From CAYQCE01 sp964415885 (lineage in GTDB: Bacteria; Zixibacteria; MSB-5A5; JAABVY01; JAHJOQ01), in assembly GCA_964415885.1 (NCBI GenBank), contig CAYQCE010000011.1, forward strand, positions 1 to 64,000: a stretch of 64,000 bases of DNA, in the 5' to 3' direction. The notes under the pieces were generated by a model. The model ran no database searches and was not told the origin of the DNA. It saw nothing but the letters and a program-made list of their open reading frames with translations. Of the stretch, positions 16,907-25,120 are shown piece by piece (position 1 is the first letter of the stretch; each line of letters begins with the position of its first letter). The position numbers and the translations under genes are program-made.

Positions 16907-18598
16907 ATGGGCAAACTTGTCAAGAAGAAAAAGAAGAAGAAATTAGGAGGTTTCTCTCGCTCCTCCGGTGGGTCGAGTGTAGAGAGTTCACCTCTGCGAC
17001 CGAAGCTTATCGAGAAAATGCCCCCGTGTATCGGGAAGTGCCCTAACAATAACCAGATTCGTGAGATTCTCATGACTATCTCCAAGGCGGAGGAGTATGA
17101 GAAGACTTATGACGAGGCTCTGGAAGAGGCCTTCCATCTCTGGCTCGAGACAACCCCGATGCCGTCGACTTGCGGAAGAGTATGTCCGCATCCGTGCGAG
17201 ACCGAGTGCAACCGCAAGCATCTCGAGGGTGCGGTAAGTATTAACGCGATGGAGCGTTATATAGGTGACTACGGCCTCGAAAAGGACATCAAGCCGAAGA
17301 TGCTGACCGATGAGAAGCGCAGTGAGAAGGTTGCTGTAGTCGGTTCCGGACCGGCCGGTCTCTCTTGCGCGTATCATCTGGCTCGCAGGGGCTATCAGGT
17401 AACCATATTCGAGGCGTTCCCGAAAGCGGGCGGAATGCTCCGCTACGGTATACCGGACTACCGTCTGCCGACGGATATTCTCGACAAGGAGATTCAGCGC
17501 ATACTCGACATGGGTGTTGAGTTAAAGCTCAACACGGCTGTCGGCAAGGATATCCCGTACGACGATGTCAAGAAGGAATACGATGCAGTGTTCGTGGGGC
17601 TCGGTGCGCACAAGGGTCTTCTTCTTCGCGTTGAGGGAGAGGATGCTGAAAACGTGTGGACCGGTACAGACTTTCTCCACAAGGTAAACGCCGGGGAGGT
17701 CCCTGAGATCGGCGATAAAATCGTCGTAATCGGAGGCGGAGACACGGCTATCGATGCCGCTCGTGTTGCAAGACGACTCGGTGCAAAGGCAACAATTCTA
17801 TATCGCCGTACGCGAGAAGAGATGCCGGCAATCGACGAGGAGATCGAGGGCGCGCTCGAAGAGGGCGTTGAAATCGAGTATCTCGCCGCGCCGACGGAGA
17901 TTGCACGGAGTAACGGTTCTGCGACCGGCATGACCTGCCAGAGAATGCAGCTTGGTGAGCCGGATTCATCAGGCAGACGCCGCCCGGTGCCGATCGAAGG
18001 TGACACATTCAATCTTGGCTTCACGACTCTCGTTGCGGCGATCAGTCAGGAGCCGGATTTTACCGGTTTCGATCACCTGATCGAGGGCCGCGACTGGATC
18101 AAGGTCGATGAGAAGTTCAAGACCCCGGATGACGCGCTCTATTCCGGCGGTGATAACATCAATCTTGGTATTGCTATCGAGGCGATCTACCATGGTCGTC
18201 GCGCCGCGTATGCGATTCACGAGGATATTGCGGGCGAGCCGATTCCGGAGGAGTATGGCATCGACAAGCAGCTCGTGACGAACGAGACAATGGCGATGTC
18301 GTACTACGATCACAAGGATCGAGTGAAGGTCGAAGAGGTGCCCGTCGAAGAGCGCTTGAAGGAGCTGGATCTCGAGATTGCGAAATCCCTCTCGCAGGAG
18401 GAGGCAATCGCCGAAGCCAAGCGCTGTATGAGCTGCGGCAAGTGTTTCGATTGCGGCACGTGCTGGAGTCTCTGCCAGGACAACGCGATTGTCAAGCCGT
18501 TGCGCAAGGGCGAGCCGTACAAGATCAAGATGGAGTTCTGCAACGGTTGCAAGAAGTGCGCAGAGAACTGTCCGTGCGGCTATATCGAAATGCACTAA
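16907..18598 (+). CDS. dsrL: DsrL-like iron-sulfur flavoprotein, NAD(P)H oxidoreductase (GltD family)
   Basis: 563 aa. An N-terminal Cys-rich domain (PPCIGKCPNNNQIREIL, TCGRVCPHPCETECNR) precedes FAD (VAVVGSGPAGLSCAYHLARRG, from about 143) and NAD(P) (IVVIGGGDTAIDAARVARRLG, from about 273) Rossmann folds. A C-terminal region has two ferredoxin motifs (CMSCGKCFDCGTCWSLC and CNGCKKCAENCPCG). DsrL couples NAD(P)H to DsrAB in sulfur oxidisers; relatives occur in some reductive dsr loci of uncultured bacteria. Position between dsrN and dsrC supports that name over glutamate synthase beta chain. It begins with a basic tail (KKKKKKK at residues 6-12), odd for the family. It has its own promoter. Confidence 0.85.
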   Translation: MGKLVKKKKKKKLGGFSRSSGGSSVESSPLRPKLIEKMPPCIGKCPNNNQIREILMTISKAEEYEKTYDEALEEAFHLWLETTPMPSTCGRVCPHPCETECNRKHLEGAVSINAMERYIGDYGLEKDIKPKMLTDEKRSEKVAVVGSGPAGLSCAYHLARRGYQVTIFEAFPKAGGMLRYGIPDYRLPTDILDKEIQRILDMGVELKLNTAVGKDIPYDDVKKEYDAVFVGLGAHKGLLLRVEGEDAENVWTGTDFLHKVNAGEVPEIGDKIVVIGGGDTAIDAARVARRLGAKATILYRRTREEMPAIDEEIEGALEEGVEIEYLAAPTEIARSNGSATGMTCQRMQLGEPDSSGRRRPVPIEGDTFNLGFTTLVAAISQEPDFTGFDHLIEGRDWIKVDEKFKTPDDALYSGGDNINLGIAIEAIYHGRRAAYAIHEDIAGEPIPEEYGIDKQLVTNETMAMSYYDHKDRVKVEEVPVEERLKELDLEIAKSLSQEEAIAEAKRCMSCGKCFDCGTCWSLCQDNAIVKPLRKGEPYKIKMEFCNGCKKCAENCPCGYIEMH

Positions 18599-18678
18599 GC
18601 GAGTTTTGATTATTAGGAGTTAACTGATACAACCATTATTCGTTGAATTAGTATTGGGACATTTCTGGAGGATGTGAA

Positions 18679-18999
18679 ATGGCAGATTACATTGATGTGA
18701 ACGGTAGCCAGATTGAGGTCGATGAAGACGGCTTTATTCAGGAACCGGACAAGTGGGACGAGGAAGTGGCCAAGGTGCTTGCCAAGGGCGAAGGCGTGGA
18801 GGATATGACCGAGGAGCACTGGAAGCTCGTCAACTATCTGCGCGACTACTATGCCAAGTTCGGTATTGCTCCGATGATCCGCAAGCTCTGCAAGGAGACC
18901 GGATTCCCGTTGAAGAAGGTATATGAGCTGTTCCCGTCCGGACCGGCGAAAGGCGCCTGTAAAGTGGCTGGCCTTGCCAAGCCGACCGGCTGTGTGTAA
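18679..18999 (+). CDS. dsrC: DsrC, sulfur-carrier protein (substrate of DsrAB)
   Basis: 106 aa, typical DsrC length. The C-terminal arm GACKVAGLAKPTGCV carries both redox cysteines, Cys94 and the penultimate Cys105, eleven residues apart, so this is true DsrC rather than TusE or a Cys-poor homologue. The arm enters the DsrAB active site and leaves as a trisulfide, which DsrMKJOP reduces. GGAGG lies 7-8 nt before the ATG. It sits 80 bp after dsrL and is followed by a strong terminator, so it may be the last gene of a dsrL-dsrC unit. Confidence 0.97.
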   Translation: MADYIDVNGSQIEVDEDGFIQEPDKWDEEVAKVLAKGEGVEDMTEEHWKLVNYLRDYYAKFGIAPMIRKLCKETGFPLKKVYELFPSGPAKGACKVAGLAKPTGCV

Positions 19000-19026
19000 A
19001 CCAGTTCACTTGGTTTGTGAAATCAG

Positions 19027-19056
19027 AGCCCGGGCGGTTTGCCCGGGCTTTTCTTT
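19027..19056 (+). terminator. dsrC intrinsic terminator
   Basis: A perfect 9-bp stem (AGCCCGGGC 19027-19035 / GCCCGGGCT 19041-19049), loop GGTTT, followed by TTTTCTTT. A textbook rho-independent terminator. Confidence 0.9.
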
Positions 19057-19134
19057 GCAGAAAATGCAGAAGAAGCAGCGACTGCACAGGTCCCTGAATT
19101 CGAAAAGAAGTGGTGAAAAAGGTCAAAATATAGG

Positions 19135-19261
19135 TTGACTATTTTCCCCAGAATCTTACTATCTAACAACTGAAAGTTGTTGCTTTTGAACGTATTTACT
19201 ATAGAGCGAAGCTCTTGGGGCTTCGTTGCGAAATCAGGCGAGTTTGTGAAACTTGTCGCAA
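19135..19261 (+). promoter_or_regulatory. rsbRD-dsrMKJOP promoter region with palindromic operator
   Basis: The gap 19000-19434 holds no gene. A promoter-like pair TTGACT (19135-19140), 16 bp, TACTAT (19157-19162) is followed by the dyad TTGTGAAACTTGTCGCAA (19244-19261), one mismatch from TTGTGA-N6-TCACAA. The 9-mer TTTGTGAAA occurs exactly three times in the gap (19014-19022, 19243-19251, 19363-19371), so several sites for one regulator are likely. Confidence 0.5.
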
Positions 19262-19434
19262 TCACGCGGGATGCGGGAGACGCAGTTTCATCCCGCGCAA
19301 AGTGCGAGTCAAAACGGTTGAAACGGGCAGGAAGCTCCGTACCGTGTTGAGTTGTATCCTCGTTTGTGAAATTTGTAACGTGAGCCGTGGGCAGTCCGAA
19401 AGCCTGGAAACGGCTGAATGATCGAGATAGATAA

Positions 19435-19953
19435 ATGACTAATACGCTTCGAGACTATCTCACACGAAACCGTGAATCGATATCCAATGACTGGATCGAA
19501 AAACTGGTCTCAACCTACCATGCCGACAGTGCGGGCTTTCTGACCAAAAAGAAGGATCAGTTCCACAATCCTGTCGGACACGCAATAAGAAGCGAACTGC
19601 CGACAATCGTCGATCAGATAATCGGCGCCATGGATCCCTCCGAGATCGGTCCGTCCCTCGACAAGCTCATACGAATTCGTTCCGTGCAGGACTTCTCGCC
19701 TGCTAACGCGCTGCAGTTTTTGTTCGATCTCAAGAGCATTCTCCGAGACTGGATGGAGAAGGGAAATCTGCAGTGGGGGCGTGACGCCGATGATCTGTTC
19801 GACAACATAGATCGTGTCGCGCTGTTTGCTTTCGATATCTATTCGAACTGCAAGGAGCAGATGAACGAGATCAAACTGCGCGAGATCAAGATGCAGTCGG
19901 CCCGTCTCTTCGAGCAGGTGAATCGTCCGCGAAAGAAGGATGGGGAGAGATAG
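19435..19953 (+). CDS. RsbRD N-terminal domain protein of the dsrMKJOP operon
   Basis: 172 aa, all helical by composition. The region LRDYLTRNRESISNDWIEKLVSTYH and the following helices match the RsbRD N-terminal (globin-like sensor) domain. No STAS domain follows, unlike stressosome RsbR. Proteins of this kind are found upstream of dsrM in several sulfate reducers, but their role is unknown; a sensor or assembly role for DsrMKJOP is a guess. The stop lies about 50 bp before dsrM and the gene follows the operator region at 19244. No haem or metal ligand is obvious. Confidence 0.8.
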   Translation: MTNTLRDYLTRNRESISNDWIEKLVSTYHADSAGFLTKKKDQFHNPVGHAIRSELPTIVDQIIGAMDPSEIGPSLDKLIRIRSVQDFSPANALQFLFDLKSILRDWMEKGNLQWGRDADDLFDNIDRVALFAFDIYSNCKEQMNEIKLREIKMQSARLFEQVNRPRKKDGER

Positions 19954-20001
19954 AAGAATGTCAAAAGTCGCAATAAATAGCAGAACTGGAGGATGCGCTG
20001 C

Positions 20002-21006
20002 ATGAACTTCATCGTTTCGCTAATTGCAGTCATTCTGCTGATGGTGATCGCCTCAGTCGGATCGCAGGCAGGTCTTGGCTATCTGCTCGGTGTTGTCATT
20101 CCGTATATCGCCATCGTGGTGTTCATTGTCGGAGTGGTCGCCAAGGTCCTGAACTGGTCCAGATCTCCGGTGCCGTTCCACATCCCGACTACGTGCGGCC
20201 AGCAGAAATCACTGCCCTGGATCAAAAACTCGAGGATCGAGAGCCCCAGCGGCACTCTCGGCGTGATCGGCCGAATGATTCTCGAAGTGCTGGCATTCAG
20301 GTCACTCTTCCGGAACACGAAGATGGACCTGAAGCAGGGTCCGCACCTCGTTTACGGTAGCTCGAAATTCCTGTGGCTCGGTGCAATGGCCTTCCACTGG
20401 TCATTCCTGATTATCTTTCTCAGGCACTTCAAGTTCTTCGCGGAACCGGTGCCGGGGTGGGTACTCACGCTTCAGGAACTGGATGGTTTCTTCCAGGTCG
20501 GTCTGCCGATAATCTATGTTACGAACATTCTAATACTCGCATCACTGCTCTACCTGCTTCTGAGACGGCTCATGGAGCCGAGAATCCGGTACATATCCCT
20601 GGCCTCCGATTACTTTCCTCTTCTGCTCATCCTCGGGATTGCCGGTACGGGTGTGTGGATGCGGTATTTCGGGAAGGTTGACATTGTGTCGGTCAAGGAA
20701 CTCGCAACCGGAATCGTGACTTTCAACCCGCCGGGATCGGAAGTTCTGGCTTCCGTGGATTCCTTGTTCTACATGCATCTCCTTCTGGTCGCAGTGTTGT
20801 TCATCTATTTCCCGTTCTCAAAACTGATGCATCTCGGTGGCGTATTCCTGAGCCCAACACGAAACCTTGCAAACAACAGCCGCACGAAGCGGCATGTTAA
20901 TCCATGGGATTATCCCGTCAAGGTCCACACATACGAAGAGTGGGAGGACGAGTTCAGGCCTGTTATGAAGGCCGCGGGGCTTCCTCTTGAAAAGGAGGAG
21001 GAGTAA
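20002..21006 (+). CDS. dsrM: DsrM, membrane cytochrome b-like subunit of DsrMKJOP
   Basis: 334 aa from ATG 20002. That ATG is preferred over 19993 because GGAGG ends directly at 19992, leaving no spacing for the upstream ATG. It has an N-terminal helix (FIVSLIAVILLMVIASVGSQ), a second helix, then NarI-type segments with candidate haem His residues (GAMAFHWSFLIIFLRH, MHLLLVAVLFIYFPFSKLMH). DsrM oxidises or reduces menaquinone and exchanges electrons with DsrK. It runs 3 bp into dsrK. Confidence 0.93.
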   Translation: MNFIVSLIAVILLMVIASVGSQAGLGYLLGVVIPYIAIVVFIVGVVAKVLNWSRSPVPFHIPTTCGQQKSLPWIKNSRIESPSGTLGVIGRMILEVLAFRSLFRNTKMDLKQGPHLVYGSSKFLWLGAMAFHWSFLIIFLRHFKFFAEPVPGWVLTLQELDGFFQVGLPIIYVTNILILASLLYLLLRRLMEPRIRYISLASDYFPLLLILGIAGTGVWMRYFGKVDIVSVKELATGIVTFNPPGSEVLASVDSLFYMHLLLVAVLFIYFPFSKLMHLGGVFLSPTRNLANNSRTKRHVNPWDYPVKVHTYEEWEDEFRPVMKAAGLPLEKEEE

Positions 21007-21009
21007 GAT

Positions 21010-22692
21010 ATGGCTGAAGAAAAACTGAAACCGGAACAGCTGGTTCAAATAGATCACAATCCTCCGGGCAGAGACTGGATGAGCATGAAGCCGGAGTTTC
21101 GCAAGGGCACGTTTAACTACATTGCGAATCCGGAGAGCTCGAAATATGTCGACTTTCCTTATCCCCGGAAGTTTAGTCCAATGGACGAGGATTGGAAGCT
21201 TCCGGATAACTGGCAGCAGATTATCCATGAGGGATTCAAGGAGCGACTGGAAAAGTATCGCTCGCTTAAGATATTCATGGACATCTGCGTGCGCTGCGGA
21301 GCATGTGCTGATAAGTGCCACTACTACATTGGCTCGGGCGATCCGAAGAACATGCCGGTGCTCAGAGCCGAATTGCTCCGTTCCGTTTACAAGAACGATT
21401 TCACAACGCTCGGCAGGATTCTCGGCAAGCTATCCGGCGCGAGGCCGATGGACGAGCAGGTTCTGAAGGAGTGGTTCTACTATTTCTTCCAGTGCACGGA
21501 GTGTCGTCGCTGTTCGGTCTTCTGTCCGTATGGAATCGATACGGCTGAGATCACGATGATGGCGCGCGAGCTGCTGAATCTTGTCGGTCTCAATATCGAT
21601 TGGATCACGACACCGGTGGCGAACTGTTTCCGCACCGGTAACCACCTCGGAATTCAACCGCACGGCTTCGCCGACTCACTCGAGTTTGCCGTAGATGAGC
21701 TTGAAGATCTGACCGGAATCAAGGTAGACGCGCCGATAAACCGCAAGGGTGCGGAGATACTCTTCGTGGCGCCGTCCGCAGACTACTTTGCGTCACCGCA
21801 CTATTACACTCTTCTCGGATATCTTGCTCTGTTTCACGAGATCGGTCTCGACTACACATGGAGCGCATACGCATCAGAGGGCGGCAACTTCGGTCTCTTC
21901 CATTCGGCGGAGACGATGAAGCGGCTGAACAACAAGATCTACGCTGAGGCGAAACGTCTCGGAGTGAAGTGGATTCTCGGCGGCGAGTGCGGACACATGT
22001 GGCGGGTGCTGCATCAGTATATGGACACGATGAACGGTCCGGCTGATTTTCTCGAAATGCCCAAATCGCCGATAACCGGAACGGTCTTTGAGAATTCGGC
22101 TTCGACCAAGATGGTGCACATCGCGGAGTTCACATCTGACCTCATCAGAAACGACAAGATTAAACTCGATCCGAGCCGTAACGATCATTGGACCCCGACG
22201 TTCCACGACTCGTGCAATCCGGCAAGAGCGATGGGATTGCTGGAGGAGCCGCGCTATATCCTCAGTAAGGTCTCGAACAACTTCCATGAGATGCCGGAAG
22301 GTACCATTCGTGAGCAGACATTCTGCTGCGGATCTGGTTCCGGACTCGGAACTGACGAAAACCTCGAGATGCGACTGCGCGGGGGTATGCCGAGAGGCAA
22401 TGCGGTTCGCTATGTGCAGGAGAAGTACGGTGTGAACATACTGCTGTGCATGTGCGCAATCGACAAGGCGACACTTCCGGCAGTCTGTGACTTCTGGGCT
22501 CCGGGCACTGAAGTCGGAGGTGTTCACGAACTGGTCGGCAACGCGCTGATTATGAGAAACGAAAAGCGCACGACCGATCTGCGCGGCACCGAACTGCCGG
22601 GGCTGGCTCCGGAAGAAAAGGATGTCAAATCGGCGGAGGAGGCAGCGGAAGAAACCGTTGAAGCGACCTCATCCGGAAAGGAGGGTGAGTGA
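21010..22692 (+). CDS. dsrK: DsrK, HdrD-like iron-sulfur (CCG domain) subunit
   Basis: 560 aa. Two [4Fe-4S] motifs (CVRCGACADKCHYY at about 96 and CTECRRCSVFCPYG at about 162) precede a CCG-type catalytic region (HDSCNPARAMG, EQTFCCGSGSG), the site of the non-cubane cluster that handles heterodisulfides or the DsrC trisulfide. It is cytoplasmic and bound to DsrM. The C-terminus has an acidic tail (EEKDVKSAEEAAEETVEATSS). The ribosome binding site GGAGGAGG lies in the dsrM end. Its stop overlaps the dsrJ start by 1 nt (TGATG). Confidence 0.95.
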   Translation: MAEEKLKPEQLVQIDHNPPGRDWMSMKPEFRKGTFNYIANPESSKYVDFPYPRKFSPMDEDWKLPDNWQQIIHEGFKERLEKYRSLKIFMDICVRCGACADKCHYYIGSGDPKNMPVLRAELLRSVYKNDFTTLGRILGKLSGARPMDEQVLKEWFYYFFQCTECRRCSVFCPYGIDTAEITMMARELLNLVGLNIDWITTPVANCFRTGNHLGIQPHGFADSLEFAVDELEDLTGIKVDAPINRKGAEILFVAPSADYFASPHYYTLLGYLALFHEIGLDYTWSAYASEGGNFGLFHSAETMKRLNNKIYAEAKRLGVKWILGGECGHMWRVLHQYMDTMNGPADFLEMPKSPITGTVFENSASTKMVHIAEFTSDLIRNDKIKLDPSRNDHWTPTFHDSCNPARAMGLLEEPRYILSKVSNNFHEMPEGTIREQTFCCGSGSGLGTDENLEMRLRGGMPRGNAVRYVQEKYGVNILLCMCAIDKATLPAVCDFWAPGTEVGGVHELVGNALIMRNEKRTTDLRGTELPGLAPEEKDVKSAEEAAEETVEATSSGKEGE

Positions 22693-23081
22693 TGTACGAC
22701 GGAGGAAAGATAGTAATCGGCCTGATCATATTCCTTGTGCTGATCACCTTCCCGATCTGGTGGAATCTTGCCGGGGGAACGACCGATTTCAAGGTTGATC
22801 CCAAGATCGTGACCGACGCCAAATCGTGCGTTTACGAAAAGGACTACATGACTACTCATCACATGGATGTGCTTGATGAGTGGCGCGACAAGGTCGTGAG
22901 AGAAGATGTCCGGGCGGTGCATTCCCAGTCGCTCGGGATGAATGTCGAGATGAGTCTCTCGAATACATGCATGTCGTGTCATCCCAACAAGAGCGAATTC
23001 TGTGATGAATGTCATGATCCTCTGGGTGTTACTCCATATTGCTGGGACTGCCACATAGAGCCGAAGGAGGGTGAGAGATGA
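22692..23081 (+). CDS. dsrJ: DsrJ, periplasmic triheme cytochrome c
   Basis: 129 aa from ATG 22692, overlapping the dsrK stop. An N-terminal anchor helix (IVIGLIIFLVLITFPIWWNL) places the rest outside the membrane. Three CxxCH haem c motifs are present: CMSCH, CDECH and CWDCH. This is the triheme count expected for DsrJ. A Cys in DAKSCVYEKDYM could be the distal ligand of the His/Cys haem described in DsrJ. It overlaps dsrO by 4 nt (ATGA). Confidence 0.95.
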   Translation: MYDGGKIVIGLIIFLVLITFPIWWNLAGGTTDFKVDPKIVTDAKSCVYEKDYMTTHHMDVLDEWRDKVVREDVRAVHSQSLGMNVEMSLSNTCMSCHPNKSEFCDECHDPLGVTPYCWDCHIEPKEGER

Positions 23082-23848
23082 GCAACGACAGAAGGAGATT
23101 CCTTAAGGTCGCCGGTCTTACCACTCTGGCAGTAGCGGGATCGCGAGCACTCGGATCGAACAACCTCGCGCCGAAGCCGTGGCTCGATTCGGGTGGCCTC
23201 AAAGGGACACGTTGGGCCATGGTGATTAACATCAGCAAGTGCCAGGAGCAACAGGGCTGCACGAAATGTGTTGATGCCTGCCACGTGGTGCACAACGTGC
23301 CTGGAATCGAGAACAAGAAACACGAGATTAAGTGGATCTGGAAAGAGTCGTTCCATCATACGTTTCATGAGCAGGAACATCACCATACACCGGACAAGGT
23401 CAAGCACTCGCCGGTACTCGTGCTCTGCAACCACTGCGACAATCCGCCGTGCGTGCGTGTCTGCCCGACCGGGGCGACTTTCAAGCGCGAGTCGGATGGG
23501 ATAGTGATGATGGACTGGCATCGCTGCATAGGCTGCCGCTACTGTGTCGTGGGGTGCCCGTACGGTGCACGGAGCTTCAACTGGAAGGACCCGAGAGAAT
23601 ATCTGAAAGAGGTTCGCGAGGACTTCCCGACGCGAATGAAAGGTGTGGTCGAGAAGTGCACGTTCTGTGAGACTCGTTTGAGGAAAGGACAGTTGCCGGC
23701 TTGCGTGGAGGCATGCGAGCACGGTGCTCTGACATTCGGCGATCTGGATGATCCTGAGTCGGAGGTCAGGAAGCTCCTGGAATCGAACTATACGATACGT
23801 CGTAAACCACAGCTTGGAACCGAACCCCAAGTCTACTACATCGTGTGA
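23078..23848 (+). CDS. dsrO: DsrO, periplasmic ferredoxin-like subunit with Tat signal
   Basis: 256 aa. A twin-arginine signal (RRRFLKVAGLTTLAVAG, residues 5-21) predicts export of a folded protein. Four Cys clusters of the DmsB/HybA type follow: CQEQQGCTKCVDAC, CNHCDNPPCVRVCP, CIGCRYCVVGCP and CTFCETRL with CVEAC. AGGAGG precedes the ATG. DsrO passes electrons between DsrJ and DsrP. It ends 7 bp before dsrP. Confidence 0.95.
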   Translation: MSNDRRRFLKVAGLTTLAVAGSRALGSNNLAPKPWLDSGGLKGTRWAMVINISKCQEQQGCTKCVDACHVVHNVPGIENKKHEIKWIWKESFHHTFHEQEHHHTPDKVKHSPVLVLCNHCDNPPCVRVCPTGATFKRESDGIVMMDWHRCIGCRYCVVGCPYGARSFNWKDPREYLKEVREDFPTRMKGVVEKCTFCETRLRKGQLPACVEACEHGALTFGDLDDPESEVRKLLESNYTIRRKPQLGTEPQVYYIV

Positions 23849-23855
23849 GGTCGTT

Positions 23856-25055
23856 ATGATAGATAAGGCATTTACCGGAAGCAAAACATACTGGAGCTGG
23901 GTGGCCTTTTTGCTCGCGCTGATTGGGCTCGGGACACTTGCCTACCTTTATCAGTTCGAAAATGGCCTCGGTGTAACGGGCCTGTCGCGGGATGTCACCT
24001 GGGGATTTTATATCGCGCAATTCACATTCCTGGTCGGGGTCGCCGCATCGGCCGTGATGGTCGTACTGCCATACTACCTCCATAATCACAAGGCATTCGG
24101 CAAGGTGACTATTCTCGGCGAATTCGTGGCGGTCGGCGCAGTGATCATGTGTATGACGTTCATCTTCGTCGATATGGGTCAGCCGTTCAGGATACTGAAT
24201 GTATTCCTTCATCCGACGCCAAATTCGCTGATGTTCTGGGATACGGTGTCGCTGTTCGGGTATTTACTCCTGAATGCCGTAATCAGCATGGTTACGCTCG
24301 GTGCGGAGAGAAAGGGCATTGCACCGCCGAAGTGGATCAAGCCGATCATCTACATATCGATTCCGTGGGCGATCAGCATCCACACGGTGACGGCGTTTCT
24401 CTATTCAGGACTCGCCGCGCGCCCGTTCTGGATGACCGCAGTGCTCGCACCGAGGTTCCTCGCCTCGGCGTTCGCTGCAGGCCCGGCGCTTCTGTGCATT
24501 CTCTGCTTGATCGTTCGCAAGTTCTCGAAGTTCGATCCGGGCGACAAGGCGATTCAGAACCTTGCGAAGATTGCCACCTATGGCATGATCGTGAATGTCT
24601 TCCTGGTCTTGATGGAGGTCTTCACCGCATTCTATTCGGGTATCCCGGAGCATCTGTTGCACTTCAAGTTTCTCTATGTCGGGCTTGACGGCAACACGAC
24701 GCTCGTGCCGTGGATGTGGATTTCCGCAGCGCTCGCGATCTTTTCACTGATTATCATGATCAACCCGAAGACTCGCAACAATTACAAGACTATGGTTGTC
24801 GGATGCGTGGCGATATTCTCATCTCTCTGGATCGACAAGGGTCTCGCGATGGTTGTAGGCGGATTCACCCCATCGCCCCTCGGTGAGGTGACAGGGTATG
24901 CTCCAACGTTCCCGGAGATTCTGATATCAATAGGGATCTATGCGCTCGGCGCGCTGATAATCACCGGATTGTATAAAGTCGCAATATCTATCCGCGAACA
25001 CGAACTGCCCGCCAAGACTGTGGTGGCGGAGAGGATTGCATCCGAGACAGCGTAG
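23856..25055 (+). CDS. dsrP: DsrP, NrfD-like integral membrane subunit
   Basis: 399 aa from ATG 23856 (MIDKAFTG); frames reaching further left run into dsrO and lack support. About ten membrane helices of the NrfD/PsrC type are present, with FYIAQFTFLVGVAASAVMVVLP and SIPWAISIHTVTAFLYSG as family blocks. DsrP interacts with the quinone pool and DsrO. It ends the dsrMKJOP set; a hairpin (25082-25110) follows. Confidence 0.94.
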   Translation: MIDKAFTGSKTYWSWVAFLLALIGLGTLAYLYQFENGLGVTGLSRDVTWGFYIAQFTFLVGVAASAVMVVLPYYLHNHKAFGKVTILGEFVAVGAVIMCMTFIFVDMGQPFRILNVFLHPTPNSLMFWDTVSLFGYLLLNAVISMVTLGAERKGIAPPKWIKPIIYISIPWAISIHTVTAFLYSGLAARPFWMTAVLAPRFLASAFAAGPALLCILCLIVRKFSKFDPGDKAIQNLAKIATYGMIVNVFLVLMEVFTAFYSGIPEHLLHFKFLYVGLDGNTTLVPWMWISAALAIFSLIIMINPKTRNNYKTMVVGCVAIFSSLWIDKGLAMVVGGFTPSPLGEVTGYAPTFPEILISIGIYALGALIITGLYKVAISIREHELPAKTVVAERIASETA

Positions 25056-25081
25056 ACAACATGGATTTGAAAGATTGGAGA

Positions 25082-25110
25082 CGGGGTTGCTGTTTGCTGC
25101 GGCAACCCCG
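25082..25110 (+). terminator. Hairpin between dsrP and the rhodanese-fused reductase
   Basis: A 9-bp perfect stem (CGGGGTTGC / GCAACCCCG) with an 11-nt loop ends 10 nt before the next ATG (25121). There is no T tract. Because no Shine-Dalgarno precedes that ATG, the hairpin may be a leaky terminator or a translation control element. Confidence 0.5.
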
Positions 25111-25120
25111 GTAGTTTATC

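Noticed and set aside
16907..18598. Glutamate synthase small subunit
   Set aside because: It has two extra C-terminal ferredoxin motifs and lies between dsrN and dsrC; no gltB large subunit is present.
23748..23855. An extended N-terminus for DsrP overlapping dsrO
   Set aside because: The extra 36 residues lie fully inside dsrO and have no match to DsrP/NrfD; ATG 23856 starts right after the dsrO stop.
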